Positions 1-12,056 of a DNA stretch of 64,000 nt are shown here, one piece after another (position 1 is the stretch's first letter; every line of letters begins with the position of its first letter). The position numbers and the translations under genes were made by a program. Below the pieces are notes generated by a model. That model was not told where the DNA came from. It saw nothing but the letters and a program-made list of their open reading frames with translations, and did no database searches. The DNA is from Malachius bipustulatus (lineage: Eukaryota; Arthropoda; Insecta; Coleoptera; Melyridae): assembly GCA_910589415.1 (NCBI GenBank), contig OU342633.1:4750858-4814857 (forward strand). Direction: 5' to 3'.

Positions 1-324
1 CGGTGTTGTCCCTATTTTGATTTCATTAGACGGGTATTTTAACCAAATTAAACTGCTTCCTGCTATTATTTTCACCAATTTAAAATTATAGACTATAGAC
101 AATAGTGTGAACTTAGTCGTTGATGTGCAAGAAAAGTGACGATTTAAACCCAGAAGTTTGTTTTCGTAGGTGAGTACCAGGGTAGTAAGTAAGGCTATGT
201 TCATATCAGTGCTGTAGTCGCCGCAGGGAAAAATCTTTGGCAAATCCAGTAAAATTATCCTCTGAACATTGCAATTAGGTACCTACTGTGACAAATTTCA
301 ACAGTACGTCCCATTGTAAGTATA

Positions 325-582
325 TTAGGTATTATTTTGATAATAATTATTGGGCTTTAGGTTCCGGCTTACTATTTTCGAAGTTTTAGATTTTGACAAA
401 TCTAAATGTCATAATTATATTTTATATTTTAATTTTACTTTTAAATTTTTATTTGTACTTTACTTATTATTAACTGTGATCAAGGGACTAATCAGTCTCG
501 AAACGTTAAACTTCCGATTGGTAACTTCGAAAATAGTAATAAGCTGGAACCTAAAGCCCAATATTATCAAAATAATCCCTAA
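325..582. mobile_element. Short inverted-repeat element (MITE-like)
   Basis: Two imperfect inverted arms of about 58 bp, roughly 325-386 and 523-582, both carry the core GGGCTTTAGGTTCC (or its complement) and CTATTTTCGAAG. The ends read TTAGG and CCTAA and are flanked by TA on both sides, which fits a Tc1/mariner-type TA duplication. No transposase is present. The one open frame across it is non-coding in character. Confidence 0.6.
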
Positions 583-617
583 TAAAGAAGAAGAAAATAA
601 CAAAGAAGAAAATAATA

Positions 618-690
618 AAGAACCCACCTAACAGGCTAGTAATTGCACTCTATGTGCTTATACTCATTGACCTACAATTCATTATGAATT
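618..690 (-). repeat. Dispersed repeat, third copy of the 54.5/54.9 kb unit
   Basis: Read on the minus strand, this segment contains GTGCAATTACTAGCCTGTTA followed by GGTGGG, preceded by GAGTATAAG and AGCACAT. The same block occurs twice on the plus strand at 54450-54580 and 54930-55052. It is a dispersed repeat of unknown class. Confidence 0.55.
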
Positions 691-699
691 AATCCCTAA

Positions 700-1342
700 T
701 ATACATCATCGGCGTCAATTTGGTTCAATATTTACAATTTTCTAATTATCCTCTATTATAAAATACCGTTATCTTAGAAGATGTTCACAAATTGGATGAC
801 TTTACAACTTCAACTGTTACACCAGTTCCTTCCTAAGATTTGCGTTACTGTTTAATTTAGAAATATCTATACATTTGGCTCAAAAATTTCACAAATCACC
901 TTTATTGAGGGTCTAATAAATAACAAAAAATATTATGAATGTCTTTTGTAATCTACTAGTTAAATATGCTAAAGTACCTATGTATTGTCTTAGCTTTCCT
1001 GTGAATCAGGAGAAGAGGTTGCTTTGGCTTTCTGTACATCTAAGAAAAGTGTTTTATAGGATTAATCTTCATACAGACAGATAAGTACGGTATTCCATTA
1101 ATCATACAAAGTAACCCAAACTCGCTATTTTTCGTCCTAAATACACAGGAAATAATAATTATTATCTTGAAAAACCCTACGCCACTGGCTCTCATCGCGA
1201 AGGTCTCTGACAGCATGCCATTTTCGCCGCAAACCTCTGTTTATGCGATCGGTCACTCCTTTTCCCACTCACATGAAGATACAAATTAGATGATGGATTT
1301 CGAATATTTCATATTTATGAATGGAATGTTGGGTCTATTTAT
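700..1342. other. AT-rich stretch, no gene seen
   Basis: No convincing reading frame, RNA gene or repeat was recognised here. The sequence is AT-rich intergenic DNA. Confidence 0.4.
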
Positions 1343-1693
1343 TTAGACGTCATTGGATTTCACCACCGTATCCTGAGTCGATTCCAACGACAATTGAACC
1401 GCTCTGATCTGAAAATAAACCAAATCAACTTCGATAAGTAGTCCCGAGTACGATCTCCGCGATGACTCATCTACGACCAAAGTACTCTTATCTGCCGACT
1501 CAACCGTAATCAGGATATTTTTATCAACCTCCTGCACCTGATTGTACAAATCTGAAGCGCTGTCACCTGCAGCCAGGACAATAAAACGCGACTTTTCATC
1601 AGTGTCAGCTAATGTACCTAATGTCAGAATCGAGTTCAAACGAGTCAAAAACTTCGTAACAGAAGCGTTGGCTCCGACCAAAGTGTTGGACAT
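1343..1693 (-). CDS. Hypothetical 116-residue protein, orphan
   Basis: An ATG-initiated frame on the minus strand starts at 1693 with a favourable AGCAAAATG context and ends at a TAA. The composition is protein-like: rich in Ser, Val, Leu, Asp and Thr, acidic, with few Cys or aromatic residues. The GC content is higher than in the flanking AT-rich DNA. I see no signal peptide, membrane segment, zinc motif or recognisable catalytic motif, and I do not recognise a family. The middle (about residues 20-70) has an alternating hydrophobic/charged pattern consistent with a small folded domain. The start codon is only 44 bp from one end of an inverted-repeat element at 1737-3588, so the frame could be a host exon, a captured fragment or a relic of an unrelated mobile or viral gene. 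No splice signals could be assigned. Confidence that it is truly coding is moderate to low. Confidence 0.35.
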   Translation of the reverse strand: MSNTLVGANASVTKFLTRLNSILTLGTLADTDEKSRFIVLAAGDSASDLYNQVQEVDKNILITVESADKSTLVVDESSRRSYSGLLIEVDLVYFQIRAVQLSLESTQDTVVKSNDV

Positions 1694-1736
1694 TTTGCTA
1701 AAGAGATCAACAAAACACTAAAGCAATAAAACGAAT

Positions 1737-3588
1737 AGCTAGGAATAGACGGAGCGATTTGCTGGCCGATTTGATCGCCACGAGCAAATTCGGCGGATTT
1801 GCTCGTGGCGAGCAGCGTCGACAGATTTTTCAAGTCACACCATAAACGTCCACGCTAATCGTACGAATTATCCGTCGAAGTGGCTCATCACATGCAAATG
1901 TGTACGTTTATGGTGAAACTACACGATTTATCGGTCGGATTTGCGTGGCTCGTGATCTGTAGAAAATTTCAAGAGGTCGCGAACCATGCCTAAAATCCTT
2001 TTTTGACGCTTACACTCAGAGTACGGTATTTACGCGGTATTTTTAAGCTAATTAATATTTGATAATAATGTCAAAGTATAATAATAATAACAAAAAGGGA
2101 AAACGAGCGGCTGTGACCGTATCGCGTATCGTGCTAGTCTGGCAGAAAAGTCTGTTCGTTTATGGCAGAAAATACTCGTACTATCAAGCCGTGCCGTGCC
2201 AGAGGCGTCGACGGTGCTGTCATGGCTCTTGGCATGGCGCGCTGAGTTACCACAAACGAAGCAGTGACGGCTCGTGCTTCAAAAAATTGGGTCGGCCAGC
2301 CAATGGTGGAAATAAAATGTACGACGTTATATGGGGGGGGGGGGTCCGGGGAAAAGGCCCTCGCGGAAAATGCGATACAGGCGAATTTTTTTAAGGTTCA
2401 AGGTCACACGAATTCCCATAAGTTCAAAATTTACTTATACATGTGTAAAAATAGGAAAAATCGTCGAATAGAAAAAATAGATGACGAAGAAAGTAATAAA
2501 ATAAAAATGTGCTTTTGCTTGAGTCACTGAATGAATGCAATATTATGCTATGCATGCGCATGCATTGACACCATATGGATAACACGCGCGGTACGGCTAG
2601 CCGACCCTGGCTCTGCATGGCTTACTGGTGCTGGCTGGTATGTAGGTATAAGGAAGTACAGGCATTGAAGATTTCATTATTATTTTCCGTTCTAGGAATT
2701 TATATCTATTGAATCTCTTCCGTAAAACGGTATTTTTGGTTTATTTTTTATTCAAAAAATATTAATGAAAGTGTAGTAGGGCGCAGTTGACTTGACAATA
2801 TCGGTAGTTTGCGAATTCTAATACGTAGTTCATTTTTTTTTAATTGCATAAAATAGGTAAACAAACTCGCACACTGATTAAATAAATAAATTAATAAATT
2901 AATCTTAAATAATTAATTAATAAATAATAAGTCTACTAAATTAATTAAATAAATCTCTAAAAAGCAATTTGGCAAGCAAGAAACACCTTTTTGGTTTCTG
3001 TTACTACAATAAGTTGCATTTTCATAAAAAAAGATTAATAAAAATTAAAAATGCGTTCGACTCGCATGTTCCATCCCGTTACAGCGAGGATCGCCCAAGA
3101 GAAGAGCGCCCGATTGATACATAGATTGATATACCCAAGTACGGCCAGGAGGCTCTCGGCCGACCCTGTGTGGAATACGCTACGCCGGCCGTGCACTGTA
3201 ACTCTGCGGTTGGGAGCGACACAGTTTGTGTGCCGTAGGTCTTCGATTAACCAGCATTCTCGCGCCCAGCATCGGCCAGCCGATCTTACAATTTTCAACT
3301 TATGAATCACTCAATATTCACTATACCTAGCTCTACACTTTTGCTTTTTCCTTAGATTTTTAGGCAAGAAAAAACATTAAATGGTATTATTGCAAAGTTC
3401 TCAGAAATTAAAATCAAGTTTATTTTATTATTTTCTAAAAATAATGTTATTTACTGGTGCAGTGGTTTGGGTCGGCCGGGCCGACCTTGCCGTCCCTGAC
3501 GAGCCGTCACTGAAACGAAGAGTTTTATCTTCCAGGTTTGCTCGTGGCGATCAAATCGGCCAGCAAATCGCTTCGTCTATTCCTAGCT
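1737..3588. mobile_element. Inverted-repeat DNA element, 52-bp arms, TA flanks
   Basis: Positions 1737-1788 and 3537-3588 are inverted copies of a 52-bp arm beginning AGCTAGGAATAGACG, with one clear mismatch. If the ends are trimmed to GCTAGG and CCTAGC, TA lies on both sides. The interior has no intact transposase. It holds GC-richer segments with overlapping frames on both strands (2059-2640, 3035-3310), a run of G near 2334-2343 and several local palindromes (for example TGCATGCGCATGCA near 2550). It is probably a non-autonomous DNA transposon. Confidence 0.6.
1775..1811. repeat. Perfect 15-bp hairpin inside the left end of the 1737-3588 element
   Basis: TCGCCACGAGCAAAT at 1775-1789 and its exact reverse complement at 1797-1811 are separated by 7 nt (TCGGCGG). 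The arm overlaps the 52-bp terminal repeat, so the left end has an extra fold that the right end lacks. Confidence 0.75.
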
Positions 3589-3591
3589 AAT

Positions 3592-4014
3592 AAGGGTTAT
3601 TTTTTACACCTGTAAAAAAATACAACGACAACGAAAGAAGAGCAATAATTAAAAATAAGTACCTAACCAAGTGAAGGTTACTTATTTAAAAACGAGTTGA
3701 AAATAAATTGAATTTGAAATTCACCAAGAACAATACTTGAGGTACCGAGTGTACCCAGTATACCGTGAATGCAAAAATCAATATTTTCCCTGTAAAAACG
3801 AAAAAGGGTTATTCGTTAAAAACCTGTAAAATATGCAACGACAACGAAAGATGAACAATACTAAAAATAAGTACCTAACCAAGTGAAAGCTACTTATTTA
3901 AAATCGAGTTGAAAATAAATTGAATTTGAAATTTACCAACAAGTTAATATTTGAGGGACCGAGTGTACACCTACCTATTACTTCCGTGAATGCAAAAATC
4001 AATATTCTGCCCTG
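3592..4014. repeat. Tandem duplication, unit about 211 bp
   Basis: Two head-to-tail copies start at about 3592 and 3803 with AAGGGTTAT. Both include ACAACGAAAG, AATAAGTACCTAACCAAGTG, GAGTTGAAAATAAATTGAAT and GTGAATGCAAAAATCAATAT. They have diverged by substitutions and small indels. No coding potential is seen. Confidence 0.75.
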
Positions 4015-4867
4015 CGAATTCAGAGACAAATACTTCAACTATATTTTACAGAGGTTTTTAAACGAACACCTGCAACGAACGAAGAAGTGGGGTGAGTGAG
4101 ATTGGAGTAAATTAGTGGAATGAGTAAAAACCGTATGGCGTTCTTTGGATCGACTATTTCGAATCCGTTTGACCTACTGCCTTAACACAGTGAGTGAGAA
4201 ACTAATTTCAAACAAATGAAGCAACCAATCAACACAAACTATATTTCCACGAGCTTTCCTATTCGACTACGGAAGGACGTTTACCAAAATATTGACGACG
4301 ACGAATGATCCGGTCGAAGCCAAGATGGTAACGACGAAGCGCCACAAAATGGTTGCGGCAACGACCAGGATCAAACTTTAGGGGGAGGCGAAGGACCAGG
4401 CTAATGCCAAGGTTTACAGGAACACAAACTTTATTAATTAACAGTTATCAGATTACTGACCTTGTACTTGTGTTTTTTCCGACGAGAAGGGGCACTTGTT
4501 TGAATTGCGAGATGTTAATAATTATTATTATACTTTTCACTTCACTATGTAGGAACGAGTGTTCCACTAATTATTATAACGAATGAAAATGCTCGCTCGA
4601 TCTGCGGCTCCCTTCGAGTAAGGGACTACGCGTCTATCAAGGTACGAACGGCACTCTGTCTCTCGAGCTCTACTCCGTCTCAATGTTACAACTCGACTCT
4701 CTGTGTGGTATCTTCGGTCAGGTGTCAGCTGTCCTCTTCCTTCTTCTTCCAGATGTGTACAATGATAGGAAGGGGTAGGAAACGGTAGTGTCTTCGAGGA
4801 TACGAATCAAATTATTCGACAAGGACGAAACACATTCAATTTGAAAAGCTAGGTAAAGTAGGTAAGT
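4015..4867. other. No gene seen
   Basis: A moderately GC-mixed stretch with no supported frame, RNA gene or repeat unit recognised. It ends at the target-site duplication of the hAT-type element. Confidence 0.4.
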
Positions 4868-5102
4868 GGATGCATCAGTGATGCAAAAATACGGTATTTT
4901 ATTTTTTTTGTATTATACAGCGTATAATACGGTTTAAAATACCGTATAATACAAATTTGAAGGTTACCAAAAATTACGGTCACTTGTCAATTGTCTCCTG
5001 TCATTGATCAATTCATTATCCAGAATTCCAGACTACAAATTCTTAACCAAGCTTTTATTTTTGTTATTTAAGAAAGAGGGATCTTCCTTTTCCTTCGGTC
5101 TT

Positions 5103-5200
5103 AACTGTGTAGATAAGACAAATTCGTTCCACTCCGATAATTATTGGCTTATCCAGCCTATCCTAAGCAACCTCATCCAGCCAGCCACACACTTGATAAA
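5103..5200 (-). repeat. SINE 3' module copy
   Basis: On the minus strand this carries a variant of the block GAGTGGAACGA...ATCTACACAGTTAA, also found at 21516-21560 (plus) and 59475-59560 (minus). The flanking part contains GTGTGGCTGGCTGG, a weak tRNA A-box-like sequence. It lies inside the hAT-type element at 4876-7727. Confidence 0.45.
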
Positions 5201-5446
5201 ATAGTTAAATAGACGAACACACCTGCCATTTAATCAGAAATTCAGGCCGAATCAGCAGGAGTCAAATAAATAACAGGGAACTTCGAAAATACAAAAGTTT
5301 TTTTTTCATTTTAAATTCATAAACTTATAATTAGATGGCATCAAAATACCTACCTAACCAGTACTACCTATGTAATTATAAAGGAATTCCTACCGAGATA
5401 CCTACCGCGGTATGTTTTTTGCTGAATTTTTGAAAAATCATGAAAA

Positions 5447-7543
5447 CCCAGGCAGCACAGTGACGTTAATTTGACGTCATTTTTTCGACAGTACTTACGT
5501 CATTAGTCCATTTAATATGACGTCCAGATGATCAAAAACTGACGTCATTATGTCACAGCCAAATGACGTCAGTATCTGACGTAAAATGACGTCAAAACAT
5601 GACGTTAAAAGACGTCAAATATGACGTTGAAAGACGTCAAAAGTGACGTATAAAGACGTCAGAAATGACGTCAATGTGACTGACATAATGACTATACATA
5701 TATAGGGAATAATAATAATAATAATTCGACTTATGGGTATTGGGTATCAACGCAATTTATTTAGTATATTTACAATAGGTGGTTACAGTATCAAAAATAA
5801 ACATAATAATAACAAAATATTCCAAAGATCTCCGTTTTTCTTGGTGTTATCCAGTCATCCCGAATATATGGATAAGCCTCCACTTTCTGACGGGGAAAAT
5901 TCGATTAACACAAAGGTCATCCTTGCTCTTATTGTTTACTGCAAAAATAAAGGATATTATGAGTTTCCCCTATTTGATCTTTATTAGTAAGTTCAGTTCA
6001 CATCAAAAATGTTAATTATTCATTGTTAGACAGAGTCTTAAGGTTACCCTCCACTCTTAAGTATAAAACAAAAATAAGTAGCTTTGAATTGAAAAACTAA
6101 TTTTCCCATTTGATTCCTATTATTACTAATATAATTAGGTACCTCGATTATTATCTATAAACTCAAGCTTACCTTAGCTGTGTCCTATGTAAAAAAGCAG
6201 ATTTTTGAAAGACGAATGTCTAATTAGATACCATGTAATAACAGCAAACACCACAAATAAGTTCTTGGGTTCTTGTTCTTAGTTCTTCTGTGCTGGCTGA
6301 TGACGATCTGAGAGTTAACCAACACAAAAACAAAACATTCAAATCAAAAGTCAAAACAATAAATAAAGCATAGAGGCGATCTCACTGCTAGTCGCCACTT
6401 ATCGCCACCCCCGTGCTCCGTGCTAACGAGGTGATGGTGATGGTGAATGCCTAACGGTAACGGTTTTGTGCCTGTTCAGGGTTGCCATATCGAAGAAAAG
6501 AAACTATGACTCCGGGTTGTCGATATTAGATGATCAGAAAATGATGTTATAATAAAAATAAAATAAATCCAGCATAAGCTAAAATTTGATGTGACTTTGA
6601 AAACTGGAATTACTTATTGTTTTTTTTTTATATTTCTAAAATTTTGAAAAACAAAATATGAAATATTTATTTTATTATTCGAAAATTAAATTTATTAAAA
6701 ATTTTTGCTAACACGGTTGCTTGAACGCTTATTAAATCTCTCATCATATGATGGTTAATTAAAAAATGATGGACCATCATCGAAAATCGGGTTGCCCAAA
6801 ACAAATAACTAGACATCTAGATATATAGAATAAAATATCTAAAAGTAAAAAAAAAAAATTGGTCAATGAAGGGATGTTATCTTTCTTTGTTGCTGAAAGA
6901 GAGGTAGGTACTTACCTTACCTACGTACATTAAAAAAAAAACTATTTATAATGTACCTACCTATGAATTAGGAACGATTGATGATTTTGTTACATATTAT
7001 TTATTTTAAAAAATCTTGAAATTCAGGGAAACTTTAAATTGTGTCACAATATTCCATATTATATGTTACATCTGGCAACGCTAGCCGCTTGCGTTGCGTT
7101 TTCGTGAACCGACCACCGAGTACCGACCGCCATTAATGCGAGCACGAACCGAGCACTGAAGTAAACCGAGAGAGATGAAGTAATTGGCACCAAAGCCTGA
7201 GCGAGCGAGAGAGCGAATGTCAGTGCAATTGTGAGGAAAATGACGGGGTGAACAAAATTTATATTACAAATAAGGGGTTTGCAATATTTTATAAGTAAAT
7301 AAAAAATATTGATAAAAATTTTTATGAAATAAAATAAAATTGGGCTTTTTATAGAGCGAAAAAAGATCAAATATACGTCATAGATATGACCTAATAATGT
7401 CGTCATATTGACGTTAAATTATAGACGTCGAATTGACGTCATAAAATGTGACGTCATTCGGACGTCCTAAGTTGGACAAATGACGTCGCAGACCAATAAT
7501 GACCTAAAATTGACGTCATTAGGACGACAGTGTGCTACCTGGG
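5447..7543. mobile_element. Inverted-repeat element with subterminal TGACGTCA arrays
   Basis: The left end reads CCCAGGCAGCACAGTGACGT (5447 on). The right end (to 7543) is the complement of CCCAGGTAGCACACTGTCGT. Directly inside each end is an array of GACGTC/TGACGTCA and GACGTT variants: about 15 in 5461-5690 and at least 7 in 7376-7525. The 2.1-kb interior has no intact transposase; the GC-richer patch at 7060-7250 is not convincingly coding. No clean target duplication could be defined (at most AA). It is nested in the hAT-type element. Confidence 0.7.
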
Positions 7544-7735
7544 AAGTAATCATGGTATGGATGGTCTCGGTTCTGTCACTTCTGTCAGTTCTGTCATTTG
7601 GGAAGGTCTATTTCAGATAGTTCTTCTTTTTGTTTTTAATACCGGTATAAAATGTTCTGGTATAATACAAAAAATACGTATTATACAAGTGTATAATACA
7701 ACGTGTATAATACAATTCGCATCACTGGGATGCAT

Positions 7736-9534
7736 CATAAAATCATTTGTTCCTATGCGCTATTGGGAGTAGATGAAGACTAGTACAATATTCGAGTTGA
7801 AAGACAATTTCGTCCTTGTGAATCTACCCACTCGCCGTAGCAGCTTATGTGTAACTCTTTCCGCATGTGCGAAAAATGTCACTTTCAACTCTCGTTATGT
7901 ACTGTACGCGTGGTTTCTAGCTATTACCTTGGTAAAGTTGATATTTCATTGTCAAATAATGAAAAGTGTACTAAAATGGAAAGTAAAACCATAAAGACTG
8001 TAACTAAGGAAAGAAAACAACTATTTACCTCACCAGGACACTTTCCGCTGGGGATCGAAACAATACCAAAGTTCGTTATAGCAATCAAAATTATAAAAAT
8101 GAAGGCAGGCCTAGCAACGCCAGATTAAAAATTAATAGCTTGAAACGTCCTTAATAAACGTCACAATTCTTACAATTTAATTTGTAATTATTTTTTACTT
8201 CATTTTGTGTGTTTTGTAAAATTGTGGTAGTACAAAAAAACGTAATGCGTTTGTAAGTCTCTTTTTTATCTTCTGTGGCTTTAAAGACCTCAGCTTCGCT
8301 TCGGTCCTCAAACGACCACCTCAGATAAAAAAACTTCACCTACAACATTTCTATACGGTGCACGAAATATTAGTGATCGCTCTAGGTCGCGAACTACTTC
8401 GCATACGCATACCGAGAAGACATAAATAATGTGCCACTTTTCATTCGCACATTGATGAAAAAATATCAACATTATTTGAAGGATCGCTAAAAAATTATTT
8501 AAATACTTGTAACTTCTAAACAAAAACGAATACGAGCCATGTTCATTAACAAAAAATGTTTAGAATTTTGACAGCTAAAGTTTGTTGTAGAGCTTGTAAA
8601 ACAGCCTGTATAGGTAGATACCCACCTACGTTTATCTGTTTATATTTTTTTTATACATATTTCTCGTTTATGACAAGCGATTTTCGTGCTCTTGCTAAGT
8701 AGGTACTTAAGTATTATTTAATTTCATGTTTGCCATCAAACATACTTAATTCTCATTATTCCGTCCATTACCAGTACGTATAGGTATTATTGTTGTGATG
8801 CTTGAAATTAACCGATTTGCATACTTTATGCTAAATAAGGCACTTCCTTGACTAGTACCGACTTGGAAGTCTTTATTATCTTGAAAACATATACGAGGAT
8901 TAACTAGAAAAGAACTTTAATTGGTTTTGAATGTCAAACAAAAGTAACAAGTAGGTACTCGTATAAAAACTATTGTTCGTAATTAGGTTTTTATTGTTTG
9001 ATGAAAGTTTTCGGTTGTTATTCTTGATAATTACTGTTATTTGCAAATACTTGTAGGTACATAAATATTCTAAAATGATTAGGAAAAAAGTTGTTTTATA
9101 CTCAAATCGATATGCTGTTATAATTAAAATGTTTTTTTTTTTTATTTACATACCTATACAGAATTTTTGTTAAAACTTATTATCAAAACTAAAGGTGCGT
9201 CCTCACTGATGTGCTGCGCCTGATCGACCATTCTAAAGATCTAATGCTAATTTCGAGGAAAGGGACATTTTACGATGAAAAAACATGAAAAAGAGTAGCT
9301 TTTATGATTGAAAATACTTATTTTATAAAACTAAGTTGATAACATTAAAAAAAAAACAATACAAATCTAAACAATTAATATGGTTGAAAATGGCCTCTTC
9401 CTACCGCAATTCAGGCTGCCAACTAGTCATACGTTGGTATTTGGTATTTGGTATTATAACTAAATGTGAGATATGGTTTATGTGGTCCCAAACACTGAAG
9501 CCAGCGGGCTTATTGTATTTCTCACATTTAGATT
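7736..9534. other. AT-rich, no gene seen; one hairpin
   Basis: No supported frame or repeat in most of this stretch. Near its end, 9462-9473 and 9520-9531 form an inverted pair (AAATGTGAGA and TCTCACATTT) around about 46 nt, just beyond the 3' end of the non-LTR relic. Confidence 0.4.
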
Positions 9535-9542
9535 TTCCTTGG

Positions 9543-10989
9543 TTAGAAGAGCTCCGTTCCTTTGACAAGGTTCAGCAGTCCGCTAACCAAGGTTTTTTCC
9601 GCCAGATGGCTCCCGGGGCTGAGGAGTCCCAGGACCGCATAGCGCGTTCTTGCGAGTGCTGGACACTCGAATATCACATGAGAAGCTGTCTCATCTTCTT
9701 CATTGCAGAGTCTACAAACTGGTTCTTCTGTGTATATCCCCAGCTTATGTACGTGTACTCTTAGGTGGCAGTGTGCTGTGAGAAGGCCCACCACCGTTCT
9801 GATCTGCATTCTGTTTAGTTGCAGTATTTGTCTGGCAAGGTTTTGAGAGGGCTCCTTGATCATCACCTTACCATGTTTGTTTCCTGTTATACGGTTCCAG
9901 TGTGCTCTATGTTGGGTTCTTACCCACTGAGCCACCGCCCCGCGTACAGTGTTCCTTGGGATGCCAAACACTGGTTCGGGCCCAGTGTAGTTCATCCCAG
10001 CGCCTTTCTTGGCTAGTTAATTGATCTGCAGCCTCATTACCAGGCGTCCCACGGTGACCCGGAACCCAAACTAGTGTCACCACGTTGCACCTGGCTAAGT
10101 CAATGAGGTCTTGCAGGCATTCCCAGACCAGTTTTGATCTGATTTCATAAGCTGCAAGGGCTTTCAGGCTAGCCTGACTGTCGGAGAGGATGTAGATTTC
10201 CCTACCTCGATAGTTCCTCCTGGTATTCTCTCCTACGCATAGCCTAATTGCATTTATTTCAGCCTGGAAGATGCTGGCATGAGTCCCCAGTAAATATTGC
10301 ATCCGGGGACCACCCCATGCACTCCAGCCTCCGGTACCTGTCTCTGTCTTTGAGCCGTCTGTGTACCAGACCAGCCCTTTTTTCAGACACAGGTGTTCCA
10401 TTTGTTGCCATTCTTTCCAGTCCATTAGAACCTTGAATGGTGTTACAAATGATATCGTAGTACTCATACCATCGGATTGCATTTCCAGGATAGGATCTGC
10501 GATGGTATCAGTTATTCTGGAATGCCCGGTTTTCCCAGGTTTATCCCAGTTTTGGTTTTGTTTCAGCCTGTGGGCGCCCAAATGTGCCTCGCTCTTAATA
10601 TGAATGTCAATAGGAGATAGGTCAAGTATGGACTCCAGTGCTGTCGTTGATGTAGTGTTCATGGCTCCCGTGATGCCTAAGCATGCAAGCCTTGGAACAC
10701 TTTGAATTTTCATAATAACTTGTTTCTGGTTGATCTTTGGCCACCAGACTAGACAGCCATATGTTAGTATGGGTCTAACCACGGCAATATACAGCCAATG
10801 TACCATGCGTGGTTTGAGTCCCCATGTTTTACTGAATGACCTTCTGCAAGCCATCAGTGCCATTTTACTTTTATTAATCGCCTTCTGCAGGTGAAGATTC
10901 CAGGTCGGTTTTGCATCCAGGGTTATTCCCAGATATTTGACCCGGTCGTTCACCTGAGTCATACGATACTGATATCTACTCTTTTTCAT
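9543..10989 (-). pseudogene. 5'-truncated I/R1-type non-LTR retrotransposon (RT thumb, RNase H, CCHC end)
   Basis: On the minus strand a 360-codon frame (10989 down to 9907) covers the RT C-terminal region. It contains the conserved block GLKPRMVHWLYIAVVRPILT and then an RNase H domain with catalytic-type residues visible: D in YTDGSK, E in AEINAI, D in LSDSQA, and the late GHRGTPGNEAAD block. A one-base shift near 10010 moves the reading into a second frame (9995-9543). That frame carries the C-terminal zinc motif CRLC...SHVIFEC (C-X2-C-X8-H-X4-C) typical of these elements. Endonuclease, most of RT and ORF1 are absent, so the copy is 5'-truncated as expected for target-primed reverse transcription. 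An RNase H domain in a non-LTR ORF2 points to the I/R1/LOA group. It is a dead copy. Confidence 0.85.
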
Positions 10990-12056
10990 ATTTTTTTCAT
11001 CATAAAATTTTGTTTTTCTTGAAAATAGTTCACGTTATTTTCATTGATTAATTGGTCGAAAGATAATAATCTCGAACTGAATGTCAATAAGTTCGATTAC
11101 ATAACAATAACACACATTTTATTCATTCAATGAAAGGTTAACCACAACCCTTGCACTGAGCCACTGAAACTATCAAACAAAGACTGACTGCAATACAGGT
11201 ATCCTACAGTTTCGCAGTAGAACATAGCGGAAAACTATGAAATAAAGGGAAGCCCATGCCCATGGGAACGCATGAAATTAATGTGTTAATTAAGAAAATT
11301 AATAATTTACTGGGTATTTTTCCGATAAATGGGTTAAGACCTAAGTTTAAAATCCTGTAAATCGAAAGTTTCAATCAGTACATTTATTTTCCCTTGAGCA
11401 TTTATTCCTCACCGAGTGGAAGCTTCCTCGCCGCCATTACCCGGGTCTCACCACATGTACGGCATTTAAAATGCTAAGCCCAACCGTACCCAAACACCAT
11501 CTAACAAAATACAAACAGAAAAATTAGCAATGCTAATTACGATCTCAAATTTTATTTCCATACCTGTCCTTATTAGAAAACGCACCCATTAACCATTAAC
11601 ATAACCGGAGCACAATTTTCACGTTCTTCCCTTGTAGAAAACACTCGCAGAGAGAGAAAGATTTAGCAGCTTCATTACTCAACTCCCTCAATTTCATTTC
11701 TCATCTCCTCGAATCTCTAATTGCCAGATATCGTCCATCTGGGGAACAACCACTCCACAACAATCCACAACATTAAGAAGCTGGGACATAATCAACTACT
11801 CGACAACCCTGCCCTGCCTACTCTCTTCTGGCAGATCGATATCGACACTAACGCCACCAAAACAACGGAATTAGGAAAAGGATTATTATTCTAATGAGGA
11901 AGAATGATGGAAAAAGTAACAGTCAGTCACGAGAAATCTGATACGAAAATGAGTAAATTGAGGTAATTTTTCAAGTCGGGAACTCACAAATTGGAGGACG
12001 AATCCAACCGAAATGAAAAGGTAGGGAACCAAAATATTAGGAGAGTGAAAGTCAGT
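10990..12056. other. No gene seen
   Basis: AT-rich to mixed sequence without a supported frame, RNA gene or clear repeat. It leads into the tandem array at 12057. Confidence 0.4.

Larger units (their letters stand above)
4876..7727. mobile_element. hAT-superfamily-type non-autonomous element, 8-bp TSD
   Basis: The left end is CAGTGATGCA at 4876 and the right end is the complement of CAGTGATGCG at 7727. Both are followed inward by clustered GTATTATACA/TGTATAATAC palindromes (about 4915-4955 and 7655-7715). The element is bracketed by perfect 8-bp direct repeats GGATGCAT at 4868-4875 and 7728-7735. CAG-type ends plus an 8-bp duplication are the hallmark of hAT transposons. No transposase reading frame survives. 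A second inverted-repeat element occupies 5447-7543. Confidence 0.85.

Noticed and set aside
350..631. 93-codon open frame on the plus strand
   Set aside because: It spans the two arms of the 325-582 inverted-repeat element, starts with TTG rather than ATG, and is AT-driven low-complexity sequence.
2059..2640. Overlapping frames of 64-111 codons on both strands
   Set aside because: They lie inside the 1737-3588 inverted-repeat element, overlap on opposite strands and have Arg/Cys-rich, implausible translations across a G run.
3035..3310. Opposed 84- and 91-codon frames over the same bases
   Set aside because: Mutually antisense frames in a GC-richer palindromic patch of the same element. 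No motif in either.
9336..10603. Plus-strand frames of 62-142 codons
   Set aside because: Antisense shadows of the minus-strand non-LTR relic at 9543-10989.
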